NCBI GenBank assembly: GCA_030549335.1
Contig: CM060187.1
Span: 3,410,001-3,474,000 of the forward strand
Origin: Pontederia crassipes
Taxonomy: Eukaryota; Streptophyta; Magnoliopsida; Commelinales; Pontederiaceae
Length of the DNA stretch: 64,000 nt
Direction: 5' to 3'
Below, one piece after another: positions 1-19,199 of the stretch. The first letter of the stretch is position 1; the number at the start of each line of letters is the position of its first letter. The notes beneath the pieces were generated by a model. It saw only the letters and a list, made by a program, of their open reading frames with translations. It did not search any database and was not told where the DNA came from. The position numbers and the translations under genes were made by a program.

Positions 1-2982
1 CTCTTCTCTCTCCCTGCGTACAAGATTTTTTTTCGCGTAAGAACATTTTCGACTTTTGACAAATGTGAAAAATTAAAGTTAACCGAGAACTTCATGGAAT
101 TGGACGGAAGGATCAAATTGAAAAAATCGTGAAAGTTTAGGGGTCCAAAAAATGAAGTTCGTAGTTTGGAGTTAGATGTGAAAAATCGCGATAGTTTATG
201 GTTGGTTAGAGGAAATAACCCTTTTTTAAAATAAGTATAAGTGAAAAGTTTGATTTCGGCTTCAAAAATTGGTTAACTCTTGCTTTTTCTGACTTTCTTT
301 GCCATTATTTATCCGTCCTTTATGAACATCAAATACTTAGACTTTGAAAAATTATAAATTTAATAAAAAATAATTTGAATATAAACATACTTACCACTTC
401 CTACATGAGGACTCCCAAACCGAGTACCTAATATGCCTTGGGCAACAGTTTATGTTCTACTCCAAAGTGAGGTCGGCAGATGTGACACATTGCGAAACTT
501 ATATAATAGATTTCGGAGGTATTTTGCAGTCAACTCCTCGAAAGCTCTCCGGATCGTCCCCAAACTAAGATATGGATGAAATTGATTTGCCTCCTAAACA
601 ATACTTTAAATTTAGTAATACATAAAACAAATTATGTAACCCAAAAAGAAAATCGTAACTTAAAGGTCCGAAAGATGTCATCTCTTACTTGAATTGGGAC
701 ATCTTTCTATGATCCTGTCCCTTCCAACAAGTGGGAAATAACAAGAGCACTAACATCTTGCATGGTACTAACGAGTATGAAAGTGATCCTAAAAATTAGA
801 AAGAAGAATTAATTTTCAATGATAAGCAAAATTATAATAATTTTTTACAACTTATTTAACTTACGTCGAGCAATATTATTCATGGTGAACACCACATTAT
901 TCTTCTTCATCTGTCAAAGAGGAATAATCACCTGGTACTGGGGTAGGCTGAGAAAGTCCAATATCATCTATGGGCCCTAGTACAAAATAAATCATTAGTG
1001 TCAAACCAAACTAAACTAGTGACAATTGATATATGTATAGTAAATTTCTCAGATTGTGTGATGTCTATCGTTGCATGATACATGGCAGTCTGCTCGTCAG
1101 AATGTGACAAGCCGGATGCTTGTGCTATCGACGGCGTAGCAATTGACATTATTAAAAAAATAATATAATTAATTAATAAATATAATTTTAATAATAATAA
1201 ATATATCACCTGGGGTAAGATGTAGTTCGCCAATGCTAGAATATGATGAAGCGCCTAGTAATCTCGGCGGTGGCATAACAGTTGTCATCATAAAAAAATA
1301 CTTAAAATACTTGCATGTATTTAAATTCATGGAATATATAGAAAATAATCTGGTGTGACATGCTGATTATCATCGTGCGATCGAGACGTCCTGACTATGT
1401 GCCTCGTCGACGATGGAGCAACTATCACAAAAATAAAATAATTAGAAAATTGGTATATGTTAGTTGAAAGCTGATTTTCAAGTTAACATAACCAAGAGCA
1501 TATATTCATATATTCATCTAAATTAAGTCATAATTAAAAAATAATTTAGTATGCTCATATATTCATCTAAATTAAGGCATAATTAGGAACGTGGCGAAGT
1601 TCAATTTCAAGTTAACAAAAATCAATTAACAAAAAGGGACTTACTATCCGACGGAGGAAGGCAACGTCCGACAGAGGGCAACGACGGAGGTTGAGGGCGC
1701 GACCGACGGAGGAGCGGCCGAGGGTGGCGGAGGAGGGGCAGTCGATGAGGGTGGTGTCCGACTGCGGCAGAGAGAGGAGCGGCCGAAGAGCGCAGTGTCC
1801 GGCGATGAAGCGGCTGAGGAGGGCAACATACAAGGGCAGTGTCCGCTACGAAGGATGGCGACGTCCGACGGAGGCAGTGGCGGAGGTTGGCGGACGACAG
1901 TGTCCAATGTCCGGCTGCGAGCGGAGGAGCGATGAAGGAGAGCGTCCAGCAGAGAGGGCAGTGGACGAGGCGGCATTCGGCAGAGGAGCGGCCGAGAGGG
2001 CAATGAACGAGGCGGCGCTCGGCAGAGAGAGTAGGGGATCCGGGTTAGGGGAGGAGGTCGGAGGAGATGTCAGGGTCGGAGGAGTCGATGGTCGGCGGTC
2101 AGTGGGGGCAGCGGTAGGCAGGCGGGGTTGGGGTCGGAGGAGGAGGCGGCGGTCGGCCAGCAAGGTTGGGATCAGAGGAGGAGGCCGGAGGCAGGGTCAG
2201 GGTCGGAGGAGTCGGAGGCGGTCGACGGCGGGACCGGGGTCGGGGGAGTCAGCCAAGACAGGGTCGGGGTCGGAGGAGTCGGAGGGTCGGACGATAGGTA
2301 AATAGTAAAAGTAAAAAGTAAACGAAGGACTTAGGGATCTAAGGTAAGTTTTTAGCGCCGCCAAATGATGCGATGCTACATATATGCTAATAGGGCGCAA
2401 ACAAATAAATTTACATTAAATTGCGACGCTACGAAAATGCCCAAGTGACTCTATAAGTGAATGTGACTCTAAGTAGACGATAAAGAGACTCTATACATTG
2501 TAATTTTCTATTATATGTATGTTAGGTCTATATATTCAAGATAGTGTATGTATATATGACAAAAGTTTGTATATGTATATCTAATATATGTGTATGTATA
2601 TGTCTACGTGTGCGAGATTAAGTCACAACAATGTGTATATGTATATGTATTATAAGTATATACGTGTATGTATATGTCTATATATGTGAGAGATTAAGTG
2701 TGTGTAATAAAGTCGGCGCTAGATAGACGCTAATGCGTCACTAAAACATATTAGCGACACTCTAGCGTTGACGTAGCGTCTCAGACGTCTTAGCGTCCCA
2801 AAAATGTGACGCTAGGGAGACGCCAATGGTGCCTCGATAGCGTCGACATTCACTGTGGCTCTATTATGTTGCTACGTAGATGCTACTGAGTCGCCATTAT
2901 GGCACTCAAATGGGATATTTTGTAATAAATCATGTCACTTAATTCATAAGTATGCATAAGTAACATATATAATATAGTATAT

Positions 2983-3200
2983 AGGTAACATATATATTGT
3001 ATGCACAAGTAACATATATAATATAGATAACAAATTATATATTTAGGAACACTCCTATGGTGTAGGCATAATGAGTAATTATGCACAAGTAATATAGGTA
3101 ACATATATATTGTATGCATACGTAACATATATAATATAGATAACAAATTATATATTTAAGAGCAATCCTATGATGTAGGCATAATAAGTAATTATGTAGG
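2983..3200. repeat. 113-bp tandem duplication, AT-rich
   Basis: A unit starting aggtaacatatatattgtat at 2983 recurs at 3096, with matching order of motifs through gtgtaggcataat and gtaattatg. The two copies differ at scattered positions. The repeat lies inside the presumed CACTA element. Confidence 0.75.
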
Positions 3201-3437
3201 AATACATATATATATATTAACATATATGGGGTGGGTTGCGTCAAAATAGACAACATATAGTTATATAAATATAGATAGCGTATATATAGTTATTTATTTC
3301 TTAATTAACATATATGCTCCTCAAACATATATAATTATGAGATGCCAAGTAAGTGTTAAAATAATGTCAATTAAGCGTCGTATGTGTTACATATTTAGGC
3401 AACAATAGGAATATTATTTTATGGTGGCATCTCAATA

Positions 3438-3565
3438 GCATCACACTATATACGACGCCCATATCGAGTCCTAGCTAACGTTGATAGAGCAACTCACTAT
3501 ATGAGACGCGACGCTCTATCGACGTTAGCTAGGACTCGATATGGGCGTCGTATATAGTGCGATGC
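3438..3565. repeat. 53-bp inverted repeat with 22-base loop
   Basis: The left arm 3438-3490 and right arm 3513-3565 are reverse complements with two mismatches in 53 positions by hand alignment. The loop is 3491-3512. Transcribed from either strand, it would fold into a long nearly perfect stem. It lies in the subterminal region of the CACTA element. Confidence 0.9.
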
Positions 3566-3851
3566 TAAGACGCTAGCTTCGCGTCGAAGGTTGTCGAAGC
3601 TACAACAATGCTTAGTTCTGTCGCGCATTTTCGCCCCATCGCGCACAATAATAGCGGATATTTGGCATTTCCTTTAGCGTCTATATCGTGAAACACTAAA
3701 CTAACACTAATGTGACGCTATTGAGAGATAAGTGGCTTTTCCAATTTGTGACTCAACTGCGTCGGCTATACCGACGCACGTGGCGTCGACTTAGCGTCAC
3801 TGGCAATGGAGATACTATTTTGCGTCGCTAATCACCAATTTTCTTGTAGTG

Positions 3852-6690
3852 AAAGTTCATAAGTAGTGATGACAATGAATTTCGACTGTACAAGATTTAA
3901 GATGTAGACAACAGTCAGTAGTGCATCTACCCAATATGAAATTAGAAAATTAGCTTGTATCATATGGATCGGATCATATCAAATAAGATACGAAGGTCTT
4001 TTTGCAATACCTTGCGGATCCTTAGTACTGTTAGTTTTCTAACTATATCATTTTCATCACATAATTTTTTGAATAAGTCATATCGATATTCACATCCATG
4101 ATCAGTTCGCTAGGCTTTAATCTTATGATTAACATACAAAATAATCCGAAGCTTCAGACTTATGAAAAATTAAATATACAACATCATATACAAAAGTGAT
4201 GAAGTAAGAAAATCGTGTATTACATGAACATAATTTAGAGGTTGTTTGTTGAAGAACCCAGTGTTAAAAATACAATGTGAGAAAACAAAATTGTTCTTTC
4301 CATTTTTACAATGAAAGTGCAGTGATGATATATGCTGTATCGGTTGCTTCAATTGGAATAAATCCTTGCTCTTGTTGTTTTCTAGTACATATGTTAGTGA
4401 TGACTTCTACAAATTAGGTAAGAATTATTATCATAACAAAGAAGTATTTTATGAAGAAAATAAAAGATGGAGTTCATATCTTTATTCCCTCTCTCGCCGG
4501 GATGAGTTAAGTGAACATATTGTATGAGTTCCTTCGCGTTAGCTTACTTTTGTCACTTCAAAAACATTATTATCACTTTACTTTATTACACTGAGATAAA
4601 AATGTTCACTATTCATATGAAGAAGTGATAATATTATTTTTAAGTGATAATAATGATTATGTATTCAAATTTTAATATTAAGTTTATTTTGTATTTAACA
4701 TCTAGAACACTTGCACATATAGGCATCAAAAGCATATTTATTTATACATTCAACATCTAATTTATGTCATGAACGAGTTAGGTTTTCCATTGGGCATTCC
4801 TAATAATAGGACAAAATAGTTTTCAAAATGCAAGTTAAGCTATCAAAAGTATTTTTTTCTTCTCTTTTGTGACCCTATGGTTTGTCTATACACGAGGGTA
4901 TAGTAAATCATTTAAAAATCAAAAATTGAAAAAAAAAGACTCAATATATAAAAAAATAGAAAGAAGAGCAAAACTTGAAGTTGCAATCTAATGGTTGTGG
5001 ATTCTTTATGTGTGAGTACTACTAGCACATCGACATCATGAGAGCCATCAGATTCACATCCCACCAATTGGCTATTCAAGAAGAGTTCATTTGCATCATT
5101 TTTTTTTTATATTTAGGAACACTATTTTATGTCATGTTTATTTATATTGCTTCTTAATTGATGCTTGACAATATTATTGGGCCGGACCGGATTGAGCGGT
5201 CGGACTGATTCAGTCGTCGATGGAACATTATTATGGTCTAAAAGATATTCCAAAGCTGAATGTGCAATGGAACCAAATTGAATTCATCAAAGACTCAAAA
5301 TAAAGATAGAAATTCAGAGGAAATTTTATTTTTAATAACCAAATGGCTCAAAGCCTACCTAACTAAATAACACAAAACCTTTATAATAAACATATAACAG
5401 AATTAATATGTGTAAAACATGCATCTCATATTATTTTCTTTCTCATACTTTATGCCATTCTATTAGTGGCATCATGAAATCATTTATCATACTTATATCA
5501 TAGATATTTTTTTACCTTCGAAAGTTCTAAGAATCCAAATGTCACATCCTAAACAAAAAAAATAAATATTGCAAATAGATTGAGTAATTGGACAATTTTT
5601 TATTCGTTATTCATCGTGAATCAAATGATATTACCTTTAAAACAAGTAGCATAATAATTTTTTTCCCTTTTCATTATCGTTTCTCAATCACTAATGTTAA
5701 AGACCTCCAAATTATAATTTAAGAATGTGTTGTAGGAGAGAAAGGAAACATTACACGAGCTCTAATTGAAGAATCTAATCTCATGATGGATATTGACAAA
5801 TACATATTAACGAAACTAAATAAGAATTTCGATACAATAATATGTAAAAATGATGGTTGTCCACCTTATTTTTTGCCACTTTAAAAATCACTATTGTGAC
5901 TATTGTACGAACATTTTTATTCTTGTAAAATAAAATAAGATGACAATAATATATTTTGAAATGACAATAGTGCCAACCAATAAATATACTTGGAGATAAA
6001 AGAAAAATTAAATATAGTATTACCAAAAAGTCATCAGAAAATTATCCAAAAATGCGGTTAATCTTTTATCAGATGCAAGAAGTACGGGTGTAAGAAAAAC
6101 CCGACCAACTTGAAAAATCCATCCGCTCGAAAAAATCGAACTAAAAAAATCGAAAATTAGGGGTCCGAATATGATTTAGGATGGTTTTTAATAAATTAAA
6201 ATCCACCCGCTAAAATTAGGGCCCCATCCGAAAAAACCGTAGGAGCCCGTGGAGCTCAATTTTTATTTATGATTTTTTATTTATATAATTAATACATGTG
6301 TTAATAATTCTTTTATTATAGATATAATATGTTTTGTATAAAATTTCATACTTTTCTATCACATTATCAAACTCTAATTTAATAATTTTAAAATTTTAGT
6401 AGTATATTTTATATTTAATATAAAATTAAATATTTTTATATTAATTTTAAGTTATTAAATATATTTTTAAAATATAATTATATAAAAGTAGGGCTCCGAA
6501 AAAATCACCTTAAAAAACCGATCCGCTAAAGGATGGTTTTTATTTTTTTCAAAATAATTTTAGGGTGACCTTTTTAATATAAAAAATCGATTTAAAAAAT
6601 AGTGGTTAATTTTTTTAGACCGAAAACTCGAACCAATTCGAATTGAAGAAAAAGTCATTCACCGAATTTTTGTGGCAGGTTCCCATTAAA
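3852..6690. other. AT-rich intergenic DNA, no gene seen
   Basis: No coding signal is recognisable on either strand. The stretch 6060-6640 has recurring phrases such as aaaaaatcgaa and gatccgctaaaggatgg, suggesting an old unclassified repeat. A short GC-rich patch near 5180 (gggccggaccgg) is also repeat-like. Confidence 0.5.
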
Positions 6691-6927
6691 AGTCCAATTT
6701 CATCATTGAACCCGGTTCAATTTTTTACAGGTGGTTCACCCGGTCGATCTGGTCCGGCACATTGATATTTATTTTCTTCCCCTGTTGCTTCTTGCCCTTT
6801 TCGTCCACAGCTCCGCTAATTCCTAAAGCGGCGGCGAAACCCACCGCCTCCTCCTCTTCCCCGTCCCGTCGCCCCCGGCGTCTCCGCCCACCGGTTCCCT
6901 CGCGTCGCAGCCTTTTCTTCTCCGTCC

Positions 6928-8520
6928 ATGGCTGTGAGTTTTCCCGCTCTCTATCTCCCACTCGCGCGCGTACGATTGTTATGCAGGCCTGATAAACCCT
7001 AATTAACCCCTTTGAACTCCCAATTCGGAGAAATCGGCCATCTTTTTGAAAGCTCAAGAGCCTAAAAGTTCGATCGATACCCTGATCTCTTTTTCGCGAT
7101 GTGCATTGATTTTGGCCCGTCATGCGTACTTTATGCTCCTCAGATTAGTTTATCTATGTTTGCATTTCAGTATTTAGGTTGTTAATTCGCATTTTGGCAT
7201 CTTTCAGTAGCTTTTTTGGCTCTTATCCTGCATTCGAGTCCGTGGTGGTTTGTTATCTGCACTAATGTGTTCGTTCTGTCAAAATTATTATTGTTTTGGT
7301 TGCAAGAGTGGATATAATCATTGATGCTGTTCAATAGTTGTGTTGTTAGTCTTTTGATCTTGCTTCCCCAAATCTTCGTTAGTCTATTTTCTTCCTGGCA
7401 AAAATGTTTTTCCATCCTTGCTTTCATGGCTAATTTATGCACTTTTATCGCTGTCTCTGGACATTACTTCACATTGTTGATGAACTATCTGTGGTTTTTA
7501 TTCCTATATGTGATGAAAAGATGGCTCATCTATTCTTGATCTTATGTAGATTCTGATGCTTTTTCTATTACGAGGTCGTACCGTGTTACCCCTTAGAAAG
7601 CAATACTGTTTCTTAATGGTGGTTATCATGTTTTCTACATGTTCCTTGTTTTTCTGATTTTTCCTTGGATTTCAGACTATACCAGTTAATCCCAAACCTT
7701 TCTTGAACAATTTGACTGGCAAGCCGGTTATTGTCAAACTGAAGTGGGGAATGGAGTACAAAGGTAATTCTGCATGATTGTCATATTTAAAGTTTTTCCC
7801 TTGTTTTATTTCATGATAAATGATTAATGTGGAGTCACACGTTCCTTACTATCATTGTTTTGCTGTCCTCTTTCAGGTTACCTGGTATCTGTCGATTCAT
7901 ACATGAACCTGCAGGTACCATTGCACTTGTAGACAACACCATAGTTGTGGACATACATATTATGTGATTCTTGTCTTTGCATTTATACCATGGTATTACC
8001 CATGAGCTAAAGCAGACATTTGTGCCTTATAGCTTGCGAACACTGAAGAGTATGTTGATGGGCAGTTCACAGGGAATCTTGGAGAGATACTGATAAGGTA
8101 ATGAGATGTTGCTTCATTTGCAAGTCCTCTCTCTTCTTTTCTTATGACTTTTCTTGTTTGAGAATTCTGATGTATACAAGTTGGATATATCAGTCTTCTA
8201 AAACATTCACCCAAGTTGTGTTGGGCGTAGGATATAATTTGATCTTCATGCATGAGTCAGTGTCTTGATGGTGTTTATAATTGGCAGTTCATTTTCTTCC
8301 ATGGTTTTCTTTTTATTTTGCTGAGACATATTCAAAATTGTTACTCCTACTTTTGTTTATGTATATAATTAGTGCATTTATTCTGTGAATGCACTTCTTT
8401 TGCCAATTGTTTTACATTTGAAACTAGAAACTAACCGGTTTACAATTCATGTGCAGGTGCAATAATGTTTTGTATCTTCGAGGTGTGCCAGAGGATGAAG
8501 AGATCGAAGATGCCGATTGA
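6928..8520 (+). CDS. SmF: Small nuclear ribonucleoprotein F (SmF)
   Basis: Five coding exons, 6928-6933, 7676-7763, 7877-7914, 8033-8097 and 8457-8520, join in frame with GT-AG introns into an 86-residue protein, the usual SmF length. The product is a subunit of the seven-membered Sm ring that assembles on U1, U2, U4 and U5 snRNAs for pre-mRNA splicing. The Sm1 motif is visible as [17 protein letters not shown] with MNLQLANTEEY following, and Sm2 as [14 protein letters not shown]. The protein ends in an acidic tail (EDEEIEDAD). The first coding exon is only two codons (Met-Ala), and the start is the only ATG that joins exon 2 in frame. The upstream 6790-6927 stretch is CT- and GC-rich like a plant 5'UTR. 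No broken splice site or frameshift is seen. It runs tail-to-tail with the P450 reductase gene. Confidence 0.95.
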
Positions 8521-8987
8521 GAAGGAATCTCATGTTTGTCAGTCAACTATCCATGTTGTATCATCTTAGTATGCTTTTATATGTCACAATTTCTGCATGC
8601 CATCGGAAGACTACTGTCTGAGATACAATTAAGACTAGCGTACTTTTGATCATCGTTTGTCTGTGATTCGATTTTTAACTCAATGAAGTCATTGCTAGAT
8701 ATGATTACTTAATCTTGATTATCGACTGTTGCCATTAATCTTCATTATAAAGGGAGGTCCCAAGGCCTAGTGGAAAAAAGAAAGATAAATTTAAAATAAG
8801 ACCAATAACTTTCATTTGGCATTAGCGTAACATCGTCATTCTGTATTGTTCGTATTCATCTCCACTCCCATTCCTCGAATTCGGTTTCCTCAAAACATCC
8901 TTCAATTGGACTTTGCTCGCAGTTCTTTGGGACGAACCTTAAGTACTGCATAGACCGCTATGCACTTGCGGCCTCGTCGTGAGTGTT
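8521..8987. other. SmF 3'UTR and spacer
   Basis: The first ~130 bases after the SmF stop are T-rich, as in plant 3'UTRs. After that nothing codes up to the tandem repeats at 8988. Confidence 0.5.
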
Positions 8988-9202
8988 GAAGATTCTATAA
9001 ATTCTAAAGCTTGTCGTGAGTGCTGAAGATTCTATAAATTCTAAAGCTTGTCATGAGTGCTGAAGATTCTATAAATTCTAAAGCTGAAGATTCTATAAAT
9101 TCTAAAGCTTATTCGATATTCCTCTGTCAATTGGGAACATGTTCAGCTTCTATAAATTCTAAAGCTTATTCGACATTCCTCTGTCAATTGGGAACATGTT
9201 CC
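8988..9202. repeat. Compound tandem repeat around gaagattctataaattcta
   Basis: Units start at 8988, 9025, 9062 and 9086, with periods 37, 37 and 24 bp. The last one expands into a ~58-bp unit that recurs at about 9146 and carries cctctgtcaattgggaacat. The array also opens a 92-codon frame on + at 9053 with a repeated peptide block, which I regard as a by-product of the repeat. Confidence 0.85.
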
Positions 9203-10175
9203 CTTGTGGGGACACACATACCAAATCTCCCACAGCCTGAAGGAAGGAAAACAAAAATCCAAGAGTTGCATTTTGGATTAAATTCAGCGAAGGTGACTTC
9301 AAATAAATTACGTGAGACGGACATCTTGTAACACCTTAAATAAAGCCAGTCAGTACAGTATAAGCAGATGAATTCAAATAAATTATTACGTATTATTAAA
9401 GTAAGATTATCTATAGTAAATTATATCTGAATAGGAAAAAAGACTTCTAACCTGATTGTTCCAATTATTTTATTCTTTTTTTTGTACCTGTGTGGATTTA
9501 CAGTAGGTGAGCGAAATAATATCCCTGGCTCCAAGATTGAACTGAACTCGAGATTATTAACACTCGTCGACTATTCGGGACTGAGCCTTGGTCTGCGCCA
9601 ACCAACCGTTGGTTCTTTTTCTTTTTTTAGGTGCCGGCTCGATGAGGGAAAATCTTCGGTAAGGCTATTAGTATTTTACTTGAAGATTACTGAAACTATT
9701 AATACCAGCGAGCGTTTGGAGCTCAGCTCTGGTACCAACCGAGCCAACCACTTATTTTTCTACCAGTCGAATATTTTAATATCATAGTATTTTATATTAT
9801 TCCATACTATTGTATTACCTCGTTCGTATACGTTCCCCAATTTTGTAAAACTTCCAATAATTCTCTATATGTTTTATCTCGCAGGGGATGGATAACATAT
9901 TTCTCCACTTCATTGCTTTATATATAACATAACATCTCATCATATGTCCAATTTCCACTCTCTTCTACAAAAGTAACAACTTTGTATCCTTATGGACAAA
10001 AATTCCTAGTTAGGTTGTTAAAAGAATGGCATACTTGCAACAACAAACCAACATATTACTGCATTATTGCGTGACAGTCTCTCTGCCACTTTTTTCCTGT
10101 CTCCGGCATTGAACCTTTGGGGTTCTTTAGGAAAGAAATCCAGCAATGTCAGAGAAACAAATCCAAGGAGCATTT
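9203..10175. other. Spacer between the two convergent genes
   Basis: About 1 kb between the tandem repeats and the reductase stop codon. The 9500-9760 segment is more GC-balanced and repeat-like, but I could not classify it. The part next to 10176 should contain the reductase 3'UTR. Confidence 0.4.
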
Positions 10176-15958
<5,783 letters not shown>

Positions 15959-16489
15959 CGCTCCGCCGCCGCCGCCGCCGCCGCTACTGCCTGCCTCACG
16001 TAGTAGATGACTGACGAAGAGGAAGAGCTCTCCGCCGCGGCTCTTCTTCTCCTGCGTCCTCTGTGCACGTAGTATGTGAGACAATGTGTGTGTGGAGTTG
16101 CGTTTGGGGCGTAGGCAATGACAGGTGGTGGGGAGGGGTGTTTAATTGGGTGGACGAATTGGTTGGGAGGGAGGTAGGTGTAGGTGGGAACTAGAATTAG
16201 TGGTTTTTATTTTATTTTATTTTTATTAACGGTGGTGGGCGGTCCGCTCGCTGGCTCGCTCGCTTACCAAACCGGACTGGACTGGTCAAACCACCTACTA
16301 CGCTTCCCTACCTTGGCTGCCCTTTTGCCTTTCCTTCCGAGTTCTCTCGCATGAATTAAATTCCAAGTTTAATTTTAGCCGTTTATTATTATTTATATTT
16401 TTATCACTAATGTAATCATCCAAATCTATTATCGTTAAAATAAATTTATATATAGATAAATGAAATTCAAATTCGCATGCATTGCTCAT
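15959..16489 (-). promoter_or_regulatory. CPR 5' leader and promoter region
   Basis: The sequence upstream of the CPR start contains a GCC-repeat just before the ATG (15962-15984, plus-strand ccgccgccg). GC-rich leader sequence runs to about 16110, and mixed sequence follows. I see no certain TATA box. Promoter identity rests on position only. Confidence 0.4.
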
Positions 16490-17696
16490 CACTCGCCACA
16501 ATATTTTTACGAATTTTTTATGGTCAAATTTTTCAAAATTAAATTGAAATCCATCGAAAATTTTATGTCCACGGAACGTCATCATTGAAAAAATGCTGAT
16601 AAAAAAATAATTTTTCGACTGGCTTAAAAAATCCATCGAAATTTCCAACGGTTAATGATGTCGCAAAGTAGCCCTTCGGAAGTTCCTACGAGAGCTACAC
16701 GTTGAAATTCTGAAAGAAGGTATTTGTCGAAGCTTCTAATGAGAAGTAGCCATCGAAAATTTCGACGAGCACAAATTCATCGAAATTTCAGGTGCGCGCG
16801 TCGGAAACTTATTTTAAAAAAATAAAAAGAAGTCAGCTACTTACGACCATATGTGCCCGATCAGAGGCTAGATTTGGCCAAAGCAATGCAGTTGATCGAA
16901 TTTGGACGCATAAGGTCGGATCCGACCGCCTACCAAATCCAACCGCATTAAGCAACTAGCGAATTTGGCAGCCGAAGCAACTAGCGGCCAAAGCAGGCTG
17001 GATCCAGTAGGATGGTTCGGATCGCAGGAAGTCGACTTTGACGAGGAAGTGAGAGTGAGGGAGAAGGTGGTCGCTAGAGTCAGTGGTCGTCGGAGTCAGT
17101 AGTCATGGGATGTCGCCGGAGTCAAGTGATAGTGAAAGACAACGAGACAAGAGAGGGAGAGAGTGACGACAAGAGAGGTAGAGAAGCAGAGAGTGAGGAA
17201 GAGCTAGAGATGGAGAGAGAGGGAGAGGGAACCGTACGGGGAGATCGGTAGAGTGCACAAGAGGGATAAGAATGTCTCAAGAGATAGAGATGTAAAATTT
17301 ATTATAAATTAATGTTTTTGATAATTGGAACTATCGAAATTACCAATGGACGCATGCCTGTCACTAATTTCGATGGCACCAATCGTTAGAAAAATTAATA
17401 TTAAAATATTAGTATTTATGCTAAATTTTATTATAATAAATTCAAATTTCGATGGTGGAAGCCATTAGAACTACTAACAGGCGAGTGTCTGTTAGTACTT
17501 CGGACGATCGCAGCCATCAGAAGTTTCGATGGATGGTCTTCGTTGTTATTTGAGAAGGAAATTGAGTCGTCGATAATTTTCTTCAACACATTTCTTTTTC
17601 ATCACTATTTGAGAAGGATTTGTTGTTCCATCGCAAAATCCTTCAGAAATTGCGAAGGATACTAATAGGTCAGAAAATTCACGTTTTCTTGTAGTG
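16490..17696. mobile_element. CACTA-like element, one end recognisable
   Basis: The right edge at 17691-17696 reads, on the minus strand, cactacaagaaaacgtg, a CACTA terminus from a different family than the one at 3851. The interior repeats variants of tcgaaatttc, tcgatgg and gaagccat, typical of subterminal repeats, and has an A/G-rich block (17040-17280). No transposase and no opposite terminus was found, so this is a non-autonomous or truncated copy. The left limit is approximate. Confidence 0.55.
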
Positions 17697-19199
17697 ACTT
17701 CCCTCATTTTAAATAATCAATTTTGGATGAGAATTAATGTAATAATTTTTTTATTTATTCATATTAAAGATATAGAATTTAGATGATATACCATCTCCAC
17801 TAATAAAGGAGGCATACTTCTTATATGAGTATTTTTAAAATGGATGGTGATCATTTGATGATCGATTAAAGGTTTATCACATACAAATGTTAATAAAGTA
17901 CATTTGCTTTATGATGTTACGATATTGCTTAAGATACTTTCAATGACCTCTTGAATTATAATTAGAAAAAGGTTTGTCATGATAAAAAAGAATAGGTCTA
18001 GTTTTACACATCGTGTTGGAGATTATATTTACTACTTGTTTCCATTAAAATAATAACTAGTAGTAGTAGTAGAAAGGAATGTAACACACCACAATTTTTT
18101 TCAAATAAAATTCTGACGTCAACCTAGAATGGACGTACGTCTTACTCAATGGATGACAAGTCATCCGCCCTACACAACAGGCGGCCAATAGAACTAATTG
18201 AAACAGACGTTCATCCTACTCAACGGATGACCCTCGAATCTTGATGAAACAGGCGTCCACTCTACCCAACAGATGATCGATGAAATGTACGACCGTTTGA
18301 CTTAGCGAGTGTCCAATTTTTGGATAGAAAATGTATGTGATCTTAATTGACAACCTTATTTGATTATTCTTTGTCCATCTGATTACCCTTACTCCTATGA
18401 TCACCTTTGATCTCGAAAGCCTTGATTGATCTATATGTTCAAAAGATAGGTTGATAGTTAATGAGGATAAAAGATAAAATTGATGGTTACCATTGCCTAC
18501 CTAGATGGAAGATTATCAATCTTGTGTAAGGAACTCCCTTTGAAGGTTATCAGTTTTGTGTGATTCCCACCTTCTTTGAGAATGCTATGAACCTTGTGTG
18601 AGACTGTTCTCCCTCTTTATAGGACATATGTCATGTCATCGATCCCTCATTCGCCCACCATGATTTAGGTAATTATACACTTGTGTATTTATAATGTTAC
18701 TCCCTAAAAATGAAGAATTCTTCCAACTAAAGAAAAAGATGTAAAGAATGGATAAAAAAAATGAAAGAACTAGGTCCTTATGAAATGAAAATAAATAATG
18801 ATGCTTTTCTAAACGAAAGATGATACATAATGAACATAAAATGAACTTTAAGTGTCATTGTTTCCTTATATGATCCACATGATTTATAATATCTTATTTT
18901 ACTTTCATGCATTTTCTTATAGATTATCGTTATGACTTATATTGAATTCACACTGAGCTTTATGCTAACGAAAGAGTTCTCATTTTCGTAGATACTTAAT
19001 TTACTTATGCGACATGGTTGATATGTGTGCATCGACTTCTGCTTGGGTGACGTGTGTACTTTATTATCGTAGAGTTTATATTATCTTTTATATTTATTAA
19101 GTTGTATGTAAAACCCATGTATGAAAGGTTTGGTTCCAAGTTTTTTTTTGAATGTTTGGAAAACTATGATTTCCCTTAAGTGGCAGCTAACGACAAAAA
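17697..19199. other. Intergenic, repeat-like, no gene
   Basis: No coding sequence is seen. At 18120-18290 a degenerate motif of the type gacgttcatcctactcaacg recurs about three times at 60-70 base spacing. The surrounding 18078-18700 could be an old solo LTR, but I could not place both ends. Confidence 0.4.

Larger units (their letters stand above)
1..3851. mobile_element. 3' portion of a CACTA (En/Spm) transposon
   Basis: The right edge at 3851 reads, on the minus strand, cactacaagaaaattgg, the classic plant CACTA terminal inverted repeat. About 1.1 kb next to it (2700-3840) is dense in short direct and inverted copies of tagcgtc/gacgcta, as expected for CACTA subterminal repeats. Further in lie a TA-rich stretch (2400-3300), a GC-rich low-complexity block (1640-2300) and AT-rich DNA with no intact transposase. 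The left terminus is outside the window, so length and orientation are unknown. The GC-rich block gives overlapping open frames on both strands but resembles no protein I know. The right boundary is well supported; assigning everything back to base 1 to this element is inference. Confidence 0.6.

Noticed and set aside
1612..2400. Overlapping long frames on both strands (up to 204 codons)
   Set aside because: All lie in a GC-rich low-complexity block inside a CACTA element, are Arg/Gly- or Ser/Pro-rich, and show no domain or splice structure.
8988..9202. CRISPR-like repeat-spacer pattern
   Set aside because: Units are contiguous tandem repeats without unique spacers, in a plant genome.
15959..16084. 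Longer CPR start at 16084
   Set aside because: The extra residues include a Gly run from the GCC repeat and do not resemble CPR N-termini; MESAKQLSP at 15958 is the conserved start.
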